The notes: a model not told the origin generated them from the letters alone. A DNA stretch of 15,258 nucleotides from an uncultured Lachnospiraceae bacterium (GCA_905193085.1 CAJJNI010000040.1:1-15258), one strand, 5' to 3'; counted from the first letter of the stretch, positions 7,297-15,215 are shown. Program-made: numbers and translations.

Positions 7297-8532
7297 ATGA
7301 ATACAGAAATTTTAACAGAAATTGAGGGCGGTGTATGTGCCGCAAAAGGATTTAAAGCAAATGGACTTAATTGCGGACTTAATTCTGATAAGAATAAGAA
7401 TGATTTGGGAATGGTAGCCAGTGATGTTATCTGTAATGCGGCTGCTGTTTATACTACTAATAAAGTAAAGGGTGCGCCTATTCTTGTTACAAAGAAGCAT
7501 CTTGAAGCTTCCGCAGGAAAGGCACAGGCAGTTGTTGTCAATTCAAAAAATGCAAACACATGTAACGCAGATGGCGAGCAGAAGGCAGAGGCAATATCAG
7601 AGCTTGCAGCTAAAGAACTTGGCATTGATGTAAATCTTATAATTCCTGCTTCTACAGGTGTAATAGGACAGATTCTTCCGATTGAGCCTTTTGAAAATAA
7701 TATGCATGATTTAGTAGCAGGACTTGACTATGACAAAAACGGACTTGCGGCTAATGCTATTATGACAACCGATACAGTTAAAAAAGAGGCGGCAGTTTCT
7801 TTCAAAATCGGTGACAAAGTGTGTCATCTTGGTGGAATGGCAAAGGGAAGTGGAATGATTCACCCTAATATGGCTACAACTCTTAACTTTATAACAACAG
7901 ATGTTGCAATTTCTCCAAAACTTCTTCAGGCGGCATTATCAGACATTGTAAAAGTTACATACAACTGTCTGAGTGTTGATGGTGATACTTCTACAAATGA
8001 CATGGTAAGTGTTATGGCAAACGGGCTTGCCGGAAATGAAGAGATAACAGAAGAAAATGAAAATTACAGAATATTTAAAGATGCTTTATATAATGTAATG
8101 GCGCGTATGACAAAAATGCTTGCAAAAGATGGAGAAGGTGCTACAAAGCTTCTTGAGTGTACAGTAAGTGGTGCGCCTGATTTGGATACAGCAATAATCG
8201 TAGCAAAAAGTGTTATCCGTTCACCATTATTTAAATGTGCAATGTTTGGTGAAGATGCCAACTGGGGACGGGTTCTTTGTGCAATTGGTTATGCAGACGC
8301 AGAATTTGACATCAATAAAGTAGATGTAGACCTTGCATCAAAAGCCGGTACAATTGAAGTGTGCAGAAATGGCGCCGGAGTAGAATTTTCCGAAGAATTT
8401 GCAAGCAAAGTATTGCATGAGGATGAAATATTTATAAATGTCAACTTAAATCAGGGCGATACAACGGCTAAAGCGTGGGGTTGCGATTTAACATACGACT
8501 ATGTTAAAATAAATGGAGATTATCGTTCGTAA
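7297..8532 (+). CDS. argJ: ArgJ, bifunctional glutamate N-acetyltransferase / N-acetylglutamate synthase
   Basis: 411-aa cytoplasmic enzyme of arginine biosynthesis. It moves the acetyl group from N-acetylornithine to glutamate, recycling acetyl in the pathway; bifunctional forms also use acetyl-CoA. The family is made as a precursor that cuts itself between Ala and Thr, and that site is clear here: KGSGMIHPNMATTL, cleavage expected between A193 and T194, with T194 as nucleophile. Other family landmarks are STGVIG (119-124) and the C-terminal part with NWGRVLCAIGYADAEF. The start at ATG 7297 is chosen because GGAGG lies nine bases upstream (7283-7287). Length is normal for the family. No other arg gene is in the window, so the pathway is encoded elsewhere; argJ instead leads a run with rhomboid and flavodoxin-SCP2 genes. 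Whether it is mono- or bifunctional cannot be read from sequence alone. Confidence 0.96.
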   Translation: MNTEILTEIEGGVCAAKGFKANGLNCGLNSDKNKNDLGMVASDVICNAAAVYTTNKVKGAPILVTKKHLEASAGKAQAVVVNSKNANTCNADGEQKAEAISELAAKELGIDVNLIIPASTGVIGQILPIEPFENNMHDLVAGLDYDKNGLAANAIMTTDTVKKEAAVSFKIGDKVCHLGGMAKGSGMIHPNMATTLNFITTDVAISPKLLQAALSDIVKVTYNCLSVDGDTSTNDMVSVMANGLAGNEEITEENENYRIFKDALYNVMARMTKMLAKDGEGATKLLECTVSGAPDLDTAIIVAKSVIRSPLFKCAMFGEDANWGRVLCAIGYADAEFDINKVDVDLASKAGTIEVCRNGAGVEFSEEFASKVLHEDEIFINVNLNQGDTTAKAWGCDLTYDYVKINGDYRS

Positions 8533-8552
8533 ACCTTATAGGGGGCTTTTAT

Positions 8553-9173
8553 TTGGAAGAAATAAAAAGTTTTTTCAGAAAATACAGATGCTATGCCACT
8601 GTGCTGCTCATTATAGCAAATGTTGTATGGTTTTTATACATGGAAATACACGGTGATATAAATACTAATGAAGGAATGCTATCATGTGGTGCAATGTTGT
8701 CTGATGCCATAGAAAAAGGAAATTACAGTCAGCTTATTACAGCTATATTTGTACATTTTGACATACAGCATATAGCGAACAATATGCTGTTACTTCTCGT
8801 TATGGGGGCAATGCTTGAATGTCATATGGGCAGTATAAGATTTCTTATTATTTATTTCCTTGGAGGAATCGGAGGAAATGTAATTTCTGCTTACTGGCAC
8901 ATGAGTGAAGGAAATATTGTGCTTTCAGCCGGAGCATCAGGAGCTATATTTGGAATTGTCGGAGGTTTTTTGGCGGCACTGATTTTAAATAAAGGAAAAA
9001 TCCAGGATATGACTGCCAGAAAACTTATAGTTTTTGTGGTTTTATCTTTGTATCAGGGATTTGCAAGTCAGGGAATAGATAACGCAGCTCATGTAGGTGG
9101 ATTTATATGCGGTTTTGTAGTTGCAGCTATATGTGAGTTTACGAGAAAGGACAGATACAGACATGAAAGTTAA
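8553..9173 (+). CDS. Rhomboid-family intramembrane serine protease
   Basis: 206-aa polytopic membrane protein. Rhomboids cut substrate transmembrane helices within the membrane using a Ser-His dyad. Both are present: S129 in SAGASGAIFG and H180 in AAHVGGF, plus the HxxxN motif (H73, N77) and a GGIGGN stretch (104-109) between helices. About six hydrophobic segments are visible, the first at 14-30. The start is TTG at 8553, supported by AGGGGG seven bases upstream; the next Met (residue 30) would remove the first helix. It follows argJ by 20 bases, and its last 11 bases overlap the start of the flavodoxin-SCP2 gene, so the three are probably one transcript and the last two may be coupled. A short basic tail (RKDRYRHES) ends the protein. 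The substrate is unknown. Confidence 0.93.
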   Translation: MEEIKSFFRKYRCYATVLLIIANVVWFLYMEIHGDINTNEGMLSCGAMLSDAIEKGNYSQLITAIFVHFDIQHIANNMLLLLVMGAMLECHMGSIRFLIIYFLGGIGGNVISAYWHMSEGNIVLSAGASGAIFGIVGGFLAALILNKGKIQDMTARKLIVFVVLSLYQGFASQGIDNAAHVGGFICGFVVAAICEFTRKDRYRHES

Positions 9174-10158
9174 TATTTATTACGGAGGAAGAGGCCTGAT
9201 TGATGACCCTACCCTTTATGTGATGAATAAAGTTCAGGAAGTTTTGGAAGAATTGCGTGTTAATGTGGAAAGAATTAATTTATTTGAACAGAAGAACGCA
9301 ATTTCAACACTTCCGCAGTCATTTAAAGATGCAGACGGTATTATTCTTGCTACAACGGTAGAATGGTTTGGCATAGGCGGATATATGCAGCAGTTTCTTG
9401 ATGCGTGCTGGCTGTATGGAAACAAAGAGAAAATAAATTCAATATATATGCAGCCTATAGTTATGTCAACCACTTACGGTGAGAAAGATGCGGAGCTTAC
9501 ATTAACGAGTGCATGGGAAATTCTTGGTGGAAAAATCTGTGATGGTATATGCGGATATGTAGATAATATCGTAGATTTTGAGATGAACAAAGGCTATCTT
9601 AACATTATTGAGAAGAAAGCAGAGAACCTTTACCGTACAATTTCCCAGAAAATGATTAACCTGCCATCAAGTAATGGTGCAGTTACAAGAACTGTAAGCA
9701 AGGGACATCATATCGACCTTACACCAAAGGAAAGTGAATTGTTGTCAAAACATGCAGCGGACGATTCTTACATGAAGAAACAGAAAGAAGATATAGAAGA
9801 ACTTTCAAGCATGTTCAAAGGAATGCTTAACAAGAAATCTGACTTGAAGAAAATAGACTCACTTGAGCAGAGTTTTATGGAAAATTATACTGCCAATCCG
9901 GAATTTGAAGCAGATTACCAGTTTGAAATTGCTGAAAAAGAGCAGCCATTTCATGTTCGTGCGGGCAGGAGCGATGTTAAGTGTTATTATGGCCCAAAAG
10001 AAAATGCGGACATCATAATAAGAATATCGATGAGTGTCATGAATGAAATAACAGCAGGCAGAATGAGTTTTCAGCGCGCATTTATGACAGGTGAAATGAC
10101 ATCAAAAGGCGATTTCAAAATTCTTCGAATGTTAGACCAGTTGTTTAGATTTAATTGA
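9163..10158 (+). CDS. Flavodoxin-like oxidoreductase fused to an SCP2 sterol-carrier-type domain
   Basis: 331-aa cytoplasmic protein with two domains. Residues 1-165 look like an NAD(P)H-dependent FMN reductase/flavodoxin fold: a first beta strand (KVNIYYGG), then DGIILATTVEWFGIGGYMQQFLD (58-80), the equivalent of the flavin-contact strand and following helix in FMN reductases. A charged helical linker follows (about 185-240). Residues about 245-331 match the SCP2 pattern (DIIIRISMSVMNEITAGRMSFQRAFMTGEMTSKGDF...), a hydrophobic-cavity domain that binds lipids or acyl groups. The start ATG 9163 overlaps the rhomboid stop, with AAAGGA 11 bases upstream; the frame is open further upstream but inside the rhomboid gene. 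The fusion suggests reduction of a hydrophobic substrate, or a lipid-gated flavoprotein; this is inference. Confidence is high for the two domains and low for function. Confidence 0.8.
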   Translation: MKVNIYYGGRGLIDDPTLYVMNKVQEVLEELRVNVERINLFEQKNAISTLPQSFKDADGIILATTVEWFGIGGYMQQFLDACWLYGNKEKINSIYMQPIVMSTTYGEKDAELTLTSAWEILGGKICDGICGYVDNIVDFEMNKGYLNIIEKKAENLYRTISQKMINLPSSNGAVTRTVSKGHHIDLTPKESELLSKHAADDSYMKKQKEDIEELSSMFKGMLNKKSDLKKIDSLEQSFMENYTANPEFEADYQFEIAEKEQPFHVRAGRSDVKCYYGPKENADIIIRISMSVMNEITAGRMSFQRAFMTGEMTSKGDFKILRMLDQLFRFN

Positions 10159-10277
10159 TAAAACATAATGTTAGAAGAGCCATTTATAAAATCGAAAAAA
10201 TAAAATGTTTTACGAGTTATTTAAATTTAAACGAAAAATAAATTGCCAGACTGTTTATTTGAATTTAATTGATAAAA
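10149..10277 (+). repeat. 15-bp direct repeat flanking 99 bp at the end of the flavodoxin-SCP2 gene
   Basis: ATTTAATTGATAAAA occurs at 10149-10163, covering the last codons and stop of the flavodoxin-SCP2 gene, and again at 10263-10277. Weaker similarity extends on both sides (GTTTA before it, TTAGAA after it). It may reflect a small partial duplication of the gene end. The segment between is very AT-rich and includes an inverted repeat TAAAACAT/ATGTTTTA (10159-10166, 10205-10212); I see no coding capacity or clear terminator in 10159-10332. Confidence 0.6.
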
Positions 10278-10332
10278 TATTAAGATATTAGAATTTGAAG
10301 TTATTTATTTTAGTTTGAAAGGAGTTTTTACA

Positions 10333-10749
10333 ATGAAAAAAGACGATTGTATTTTTTGTAAAATAGCAAATGGAGAAATTCCATCTTCAACACTTTATGA
10401 AGATGATGATTTCAGAGTGTTTCTTGATTTAGGTCCGGCATCAAAAGGACATGCACTTATAGTTCCAAAAGAACATTTTGATAATTTGTATGAGTTATCA
10501 GATGACATGGCTTCTAAAGTGTTAGTGCTTGCCAAGAAGATGATTACTAAAATGACAAAGGCACTTAAGTGTGATGGATTTAATATAGTTCAGAACAACA
10601 ATGAGTGTGCAGGGCAGACAGTATATCATTTTCATATGCATCTTATTCCAAGAAATAATGGAGATAAAGTTGGCATAACATGGACTCCGGGTGAAAATAC
10701 CCAGGAGGAACGTGACGAGATTATAAGACAATTTAATGAGGTTGAATAA
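10333..10749 (+). CDS. HIT-family (HinT-like) nucleotide hydrolase
   Basis: 138-aa protein of the histidine triad superfamily, cytoplasmic hydrolases of nucleoside phosphoramidates and related dinucleotides (AMP-lysine type substrates for HinT). The triad is intact: H99, H101, H103 in YHFHMHLIPR. An N-terminal CIFC pair (C6, C9), with H48 and H99, matches the zinc site of many bacterial HIT proteins. The start is ATG 10333, with AAAGGAG (10318-10324) eight bases upstream; an upstream in-frame TTG overlaps that site and is rejected. Size is normal. It probably has its own promoter in the AT-rich stretch before it, although none is convincing. The broken helicase begins 35 bases after its stop on the same strand, so readthrough into that remnant is possible. 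Confidence 0.95.
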   Translation: MKKDDCIFCKIANGEIPSSTLYEDDDFRVFLDLGPASKGHALIVPKEHFDNLYELSDDMASKVLVLAKKMITKMTKALKCDGFNIVQNNNECAGQTVYHFHMHLIPRNNGDKVGITWTPGENTQEERDEIIRQFNEVE

Positions 10750-10784
10750 TAAATTATAATGCTTGGGAGGGGAGAAAAATTATA

Positions 10785-12455
10785 ATGGAAAAGAATTATT
10801 TTCAGGTTACAAATGCAAATATTGTTACAAATTCAGCGTTACGTGAGCCACAAATAGAGGCTTATATGGAAGCGTATAATCATTTTGTGATAAACAAGGA
10901 GCATACGCATGCTATATTGTATTGCCAACAGGGTGTGGAAAATCAGGTTTGATTTCTATTTTGCCGTATGGAATAGCTGAGGGTCGCGTGCTGGTTATTG
11001 CACCACAGTTAACAATATTAGATACATTAGAAGAAAGTTTAGACAGTGGAAGTTCTAATAATTATTGATGAAGCACATCATTCAGAAGCTCGTACATGGA
11101 TTGAAAATTTACAATATTTTTCAAAGGCAAAGGTTGTAAAAATTACAGCAACGGCATATCGTACTGATGATAAACCGTTGGTAGGACAGTTGATTTATAA
11201 ATATAAATTAAGTCAGGCGATGAGTAAAGGTTATGTGAAGTCATTAGAAAAATTTGATTATGTTCCGGATAATCCGCAATTCACAATTGATAATGATGGC
11301 AGGCTTTATTCGTTAGAAGAAGTATTAAAATTAAAAGATGAAGAATGGGTTAGTCGTTCAGTAAGTTTGTCAGACGATTGTAAGAAAAGTATTGTAGATG
11401 AAAGTGTAAAATTATTTAGAGAAAAAAAGAGGGGAACTGAGGTTCCACATAAGATTATTGCGGCGGCATCTGGAATAAGTGATGCTAAGAAAATTGCATC
11501 AATGTACTGCGAAGCTGGTTTAAGAGCTATTGCTGTTTATAATGATATGCCTGATAGAGAAGTGGCATTTTCAGATATAGAAAATCATAGGGTAGATGTA
11601 GTTGTAAATGTATCAATGATGGGAGAAGGTTATGACCACAAATATCTTTCGATAGCCGCAATCTTTAGACCATTTAAGAGTTTGTTACCATATGAACAGT
11701 TTATAGGGAGAATTTTAAGAGCTATACCTGATAATGAGATAAAGAAGGGAACAGACAATATAGGTAGTGTTGTTACACACAAACTTATGTATCTTGATGA
11801 GTTATGGAATTATTATAAAGAACAGATACAGGAAAGTAATTTTATTAAAGAATTAACAGATATTGATTTGTGGGAAGATGAAAATGATTCTGTTGAGGGA
11901 AAGAATGGGAATATTATTCAGCCAGATTTTGGAACAGTTACTGAATCTGGCAGAGGCAGACTTGAACATGATATTTATATTGATGGATATTATATTCAGG
12001 AAGAAAACCGCAGGCGTAAAGATATAGAAAAAAAGAAACAGGAATTAATAAAGTTATTAAATATTTCAGAAGAAAGAGCTGAACAGATTTTAGAAGAGGA
12101 GGAGTCTTCTGAAAGTAAGTATAAGAGACCAGACATAATTCTTAAACAGAGAAAAAAGGTTACAGATAATAATATTAGACAAGTTATAGTGCCAGAGTTG
12201 TTGGTTGCAGCTAATTTAGATATTGATGGAAATGAACTTAAGAATTTTAAAATATTTCGGGATGGAAGATACACATGGATACCTCAAAAAATTAATACAA
12301 ATGGAGGAATGTTAGCAACATATCTGAATACATATTTAAAAAATGAAATAGGACGCAAAAGAGAAATGTGGAGCAATGAAGATTATGCAAATGCTGCAAA
12401 ACTTTTAGAACAACAGGCAGAATACTTAAAAAATTTCTTTAAAGGAGAAGATTAA
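10785..12455 (+). pseudogene. Broken superfamily 2 DEAH-box helicase (frameshift plus internal deletion)
   Basis: Three pieces in changing frames add up to one SF2 helicase. Piece 1 starts at ATG 10785 (preceded by GGGAGGGGAG) and reads LREPQIEAYMEAYNHF, but runs to a stop at 10950. Near 10919 the next frame continues with Walker A LPTGCGKSG and APQLTILDT, and stops at 11066. From about 11049 the original frame resumes with motif II IIIDEAHH, motif III TATAYRT, motif V MMGEGYDHKY and motif VI QFIGRILR, then a charged C-terminus to 12455. Motifs I and II are only about 43 codons apart, too close for SF2, where 80 or more is usual; about 200 bp seem lost. A GTG at 11046 could start a 469-aa fragment, but it has no ribosome binding site and lacks Walker A, so ATPase activity is not expected. 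Leucine is mostly TTA here, unlike the CTT-rich argJ and fucosidase genes, suggesting foreign origin. The family resembles accessory or defence-associated helicases; exact function unknown. Confidence 0.85.
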
Positions 12456-12457
12456 AG

Positions 12458-12775
12458 ATGAAAAGTTTGATAAGTCAGGTCTATGAATTAACTAATTTGG
12501 CAATTTTAACACCACAGAATTTAGTAGAGAATATTCAGTTGGACAATTATTTAGAAATAAAATATTATAAGCGTGAAGATGAAATTGTATGTGAAATGCT
12601 GACAGAAGACGATAATGAAAAGATAATATATTTTTATTATTTTAGTAAAAATAATCAATTGCAGAGAGCTTTTGCAATGTATGGCGATGAAAATATTGAA
12701 TTATTTGACAGGAATAAGGAATTAGAAGTATTATTAGACGAATATGAAAAAATGGTTAAAGAAGATATTGCGTAA
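12458..12775 (+). CDS. Small acidic hypothetical protein, partner of the helicase remnant
   Basis: 105-aa protein that I do not recognise. It is strongly acidic (many Glu/Asp, for example CEMLTEDDNEK and the tail LEVLLDEYEKMVKED), has no membrane segment, signal peptide, Cys cluster or known motif, and seems to be a mixed alpha/beta domain with an aromatic strand (IIYFYYFSKNNQ). The ATG at 12458 lies two bases after the helicase stop, with AAAGGAG at 12441-12446 inside the helicase 3' end, so it was built for co-translation with the helicase. It keeps an open frame although the helicase is broken. The strong terminator at 12793-12821 closes the unit. It could be an accessory subunit, or an immunity or regulatory protein of the module; no function is claimed. 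Confidence 0.75.
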   Translation: MKSLISQVYELTNLAILTPQNLVENIQLDNYLEIKYYKREDEIVCEMLTEDDNEKIIYFYYFSKNNQLQRAFAMYGDENIELFDRNKELEVLLDEYEKMVKEDIA

Positions 12776-12792
12776 TATGTCATGAAAGTTTT

Positions 12793-12821
12793 GGGAGGTC
12801 AGTTTCTGACCTCCCGTTTTT
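12793..12821 (+). terminator. Rho-independent terminator after the helicase module
   Basis: GGGAGGTCAG and CTGACCTCCC form a perfect 10-bp GC-rich stem with a TTT loop, followed by GTTTTT. It is oriented for plus-strand transcripts ending after the small acidic gene and lies between it and the convergent murG. On the minus strand no T-run follows, so it should not serve murG well. A weaker hairpin (AACCGCT/AGCGTT, 12831-12853) follows before murG. Confidence 0.9.
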
Positions 12822-12856
12822 AAATGATTTTAACCGCTAAACTTTTCAGCGTTATT

Positions 12857-13921
12857 TTATTTAGTCACTTCTTTTATAAGTGAAATTACCGCTTCAACGC
12901 CATTCTGCTGTGGGCTCTTTTCCATAGCTTCAACATATTTACTGCGGTTGTTATATACATTGTTGATTGTTTCAAGAAGTAAATCATCTGTTATTTCCTC
13001 TTCATCAATTACTTCGCTGAATCCCTGTTTCTTAAATGAATTAGCATTAAGAATCTGGTCACCGCGGCTTGCAGCAGCAGGAAGTGGAATGAGAATATTT
13101 GGCTTCTTGAGTGCGAGAAGTTCACATATTGCGTTTGCGCCCGCACGCGAAATGACAACATCAGCGAGTGCAAATAAATCAGCAAGTTCTTTCTTGATAT
13201 ATTCATATTGAACATATCCGGCAGTTCCTTTAAGTGATTCATCAAGCTTTCCTTTTCCGCACAAATGAATAACATTGTATTTAGGAAGAAGCTGCGGAAG
13301 TATTTTTCGTACAGCATCATTTACAGCAGCGGCGCCAAGACTTCCGCCGATTATTAAAATTACAGGTTTGTCATCACTAAAACCGCAGAATTTTCTTGCC
13401 TCATCCTTATTACCGGAAAGAAGTTCTGCTCTTATCGGAGAACCTGTAAGATTGGCTTTGCCTTCAGGAAGATGTGATATTGTTTCCGGAAAATTACAGC
13501 ATATCTTTGTTGCGGAAGGAATACATAATTTATTTGCAAGTCCCGGAGTCATATCTGATTCGTGGATAATTGTCGGAATTTTTTTGCGGTGTGCGGCAAT
13601 AACAACGGGTACGGTGACAAACCCGCCCTTTGAAAATACAACATCAGGTTTTATTTTCTTCATGAGTTTTGCAGCTTCACTATATCCTTTTAAAACTTTA
13701 AAAGGGTCAGTAAAGTTTTTAATGTCAAAATAACGACGGAGCTTTCCGGATGATATTCCAAAATAAGGAATGTTAAATTCTTCAATAAGTTTCTTTTCGA
13801 TACCATCATAAGAGCCTATATAATATATTTCGTAGCCGGCTTCTTTAAGCTTTGGAAGAAGCGCTATATTAGGTGTAACATGACCGGCGGTACCGCCTCC
13901 GGTTAAAACTATTTTTTTCAT
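12857..13921 (-). CDS. murG: MurG, UDP-GlcNAc : lipid I N-acetylglucosaminyltransferase
   Basis: 354-aa peripheral membrane GT-B glycosyltransferase (GT28). It adds GlcNAc from UDP-GlcNAc to lipid I on the inner face of the membrane, making lipid II for peptidoglycan. The N-terminal glycine-rich loop GGGTAGHVTPN (8-18) corresponds to the family GGTGGH motif. SGKLRRYFD, KGGFVTVPV and HESDMTPGLANK are characteristic of the clostridial/bacillar MurG type that differs from the E. coli HEQN form. The C-terminal half has GGSLGA and the UDP-GlcNAc-binding SRAGANAICELLAL followed by PLP. Start ATG 13921 has AGGAGG six bases upstream. The gene is not in a division/cell-wall cluster here; it follows the permease gene by 32 bp and is convergent with the helicase remnant. 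In some Firmicutes this type is a second MurG, so a paralogue elsewhere is possible. Confidence 0.95.
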   Translation of the reverse strand: MKKIVLTGGGTAGHVTPNIALLPKLKEAGYEIYYIGSYDGIEKKLIEEFNIPYFGISSGKLRRYFDIKNFTDPFKVLKGYSEAAKLMKKIKPDVVFSKGGFVTVPVVIAAHRKKIPTIIHESDMTPGLANKLCIPSATKICCNFPETISHLPEGKANLTGSPIRAELLSGNKDEARKFCGFSDDKPVILIIGGSLGAAAVNDAVRKILPQLLPKYNVIHLCGKGKLDESLKGTAGYVQYEYIKKELADLFALADVVISRAGANAICELLALKKPNILIPLPAAASRGDQILNANSFKKQGFSEVIDEEEITDDLLLETINNVYNNRSKYVEAMEKSPQQNGVEAVISLIKEVTK

Positions 13922-13953
13922 AAGGAGCCTCCTTGTATGTAAATATTTTTATG

Positions 13954-15153
13954 TTAAATAATATGAGCTGCGATGAGCAGAACAATTAAAAATACCAGAC
14001 CATAAACAGTAAACAGCATCAAATATCTTCTTTTGAAAGCTGGATTTTCTCTGGCTATATATTTAAAACTTATAAGGCTTGCCATTGATGCGATTATTGT
14101 ACCAAGACCGCCGATATTTATTCCTATAATAAGTTTGGAAATATTGTCTGTAAATTGTGATAAAAGTATAGCGGCGGGAACATTGCTCATTATCTGGCTT
14201 GCAACGACAGAAGTTATAATTTCGTGTCTGGAAATAATGCTTTGCAAAAAATTGCTAAACGCAGAAACCCGCTCGATATTTCCGATGAAAATAAATAAAG
14301 CTGCAAATGTAGCTAACAGCGGGTAATCAACTTCCAAAAGTATTTTTCTGTCGCGCAGAATTGTATACATGAAAACAAGAATAAATATAAGCTGATAAGG
14401 AATGATTCGTCCAACACATAAAATGCTGAGTATTAAAAGAATTATGTAAACAATCAATTTTTTTTTGCTTTTATTAGTACCGGCAATATTATCTGCTTTG
14501 CTTGTGTTTTCATTAATAGAAGTTGCTTGGTTTTTATAAGTATCGGCAATATCATCAGTTTTATCAGTGTTTCCATTGACAGAAAATTCTTTGGTTCTAC
14601 AAGTTGCAAAAATATATATAATTAACAGCGCAAATGCTATCAGCGTAAATGGGAGCATCAGCATAAAGAAGTCCAATATATTTAAATTACTTATGCCAAA
14701 CAGATATAAATTCTGCGGATTGCCGATAGGAGTAAACATACTGCCAAGATTTGCGGCAATTGTCTGGAGTGCAACGATTTTAAGCAGCCATTTATTTTTA
14801 AAATCTTCTCCCAGCTGATTCATAATTATAATTGTAAAAGGTACAAATGTAATCAGTGCCACATCATTTGTTATCACCATTGATGTGAAAAAACACAAAA
14901 AAATAAGCACTGCAGTAAGTCCGCGAAGACTTTTAACTGATGAAAGCATTTTCTTTGCCAGCATATCAAAAATTCCAAGCTTTCTAAAACCGGAAACGAT
15001 TGCCATAAGGCTGAATAAAATTGCAAGTGTCCTGAAATCTATGTAAGAAATATATTGTTCATCGGGTGTAACAACAAACATTGAAAATATAGCAAGAACA
15101 ACTGCAATAAAAAGTACACTTTCTCTTTTTATAAATGAAAAGATTGTTTTCAT
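13954..15153 (-). CDS. ArsB/SLC13-type anion permease
   Basis: 399-aa polytopic membrane protein (about 10 hydrophobic segments) of the ion transporter superfamily containing ArsB, CitM and NhaD. Key half-repeats are visible: TNDVALITFVPF (95-106) with PIGNPQNLY (142-150), and in the second half SNVPAAILL with a Gly-rich GINIGGLGT. These correspond to the two substrate-binding hairpin/loop regions. The two halves are joined by a cytoplasmic Lys/Asp/Thr/Asn-rich loop (about 185-232) with an internal 21-residue duplication. Start ATG 15153 has AAGGAGG upstream at the right spacing. No arsR, arsC or arsA is adjacent, so arsenite export is not supported; citrate, other anions or Na+/H+ exchange are alternatives. 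It precedes murG with a short gap and is probably co-transcribed with it. Confidence 0.85.
   Translation of the reverse strand: MKTIFSFIKRESVLFIAVVLAIFSMFVVTPDEQYISYIDFRTLAILFSLMAIVSGFRKLGIFDMLAKKMLSSVKSLRGLTAVLIFLCFFTSMVITNDVALITFVPFTIIIMNQLGEDFKNKWLLKIVALQTIAANLGSMFTPIGNPQNLYLFGISNLNILDFFMLMLPFTLIAFALLIIYIFATCRTKEFSVNGNTDKTDDIADTYKNQATSINENTSKADNIAGTNKSKKKLIVYIILLILSILCVGRIIPYQLIFILVFMYTILRDRKILLEVDYPLLATFAALFIFIGNIERVSAFSNFLQSIISRHEIITSVVASQIMSNVPAAILLSQFTDNISKLIIGINIGGLGTIIASMASLISFKYIARENPAFKRRYLMLFTVYGLVFLIVLLIAAHII
14471..14577 (-). repeat. 63-bp period tandem duplication in the permease loop
   Basis: Positions 14471-14514 and 14534-14577 align without gaps, 34 of 44 bases identical, with a spacing of 63 bp, exactly 21 codons. 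The encoded copies are NTDKTDDIADTYKNQ and NTSKADNIAGTNKSK. The frame is preserved, and the repeat lies in the hydrophilic loop linking the two transporter halves, where length change is tolerated. Confidence 0.8.
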
Positions 15154-15209
15154 TTGTAAAAATCCTCCTTAAAAGTATTCGGACATAAAAAATACACTAT
15201 ATCTTTATT

Positions 15210-15215
15210 ATTATA
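15210..15215 (-). promoter_or_regulatory. Possible -10 of the permease-murG promoter
   Basis: A perfect TATAAT on the minus strand, 57 bases before the permease ATG. The -35 is unclear: TTGATG lies at 20-base spacing and GATGAC at 18, neither ideal. The site is plausible from position but unproven. Confidence 0.4.

Noticed and set aside
10785..11068. Programmed frameshift as an explanation for the helicase frames
   Set aside because: No slippery heptamer is evident near 10915, and the shortened distance between motifs I and II requires a true deletion.
10785..12821. Insertion sequence or prophage as the vehicle for the helicase segment
   Set aside because: No transposase, integrase, terminal inverted repeats or attachment-site duplication is visible around the segment.
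13922..13933. Palindrome AAGGAG-G-CTCCTT over the murG ribosome binding site
   Set aside because: With a single central base it cannot form an RNA hairpin; it is a coincidence of the Shine-Dalgarno sequence with the bases before the ATG.
13954..15153. Arsenite efflux pump annotation for the permease
   Set aside because: The fold family fits ArsB, but no ars regulator, reductase or ATPase is nearby, so substrate assignment would be overreach.
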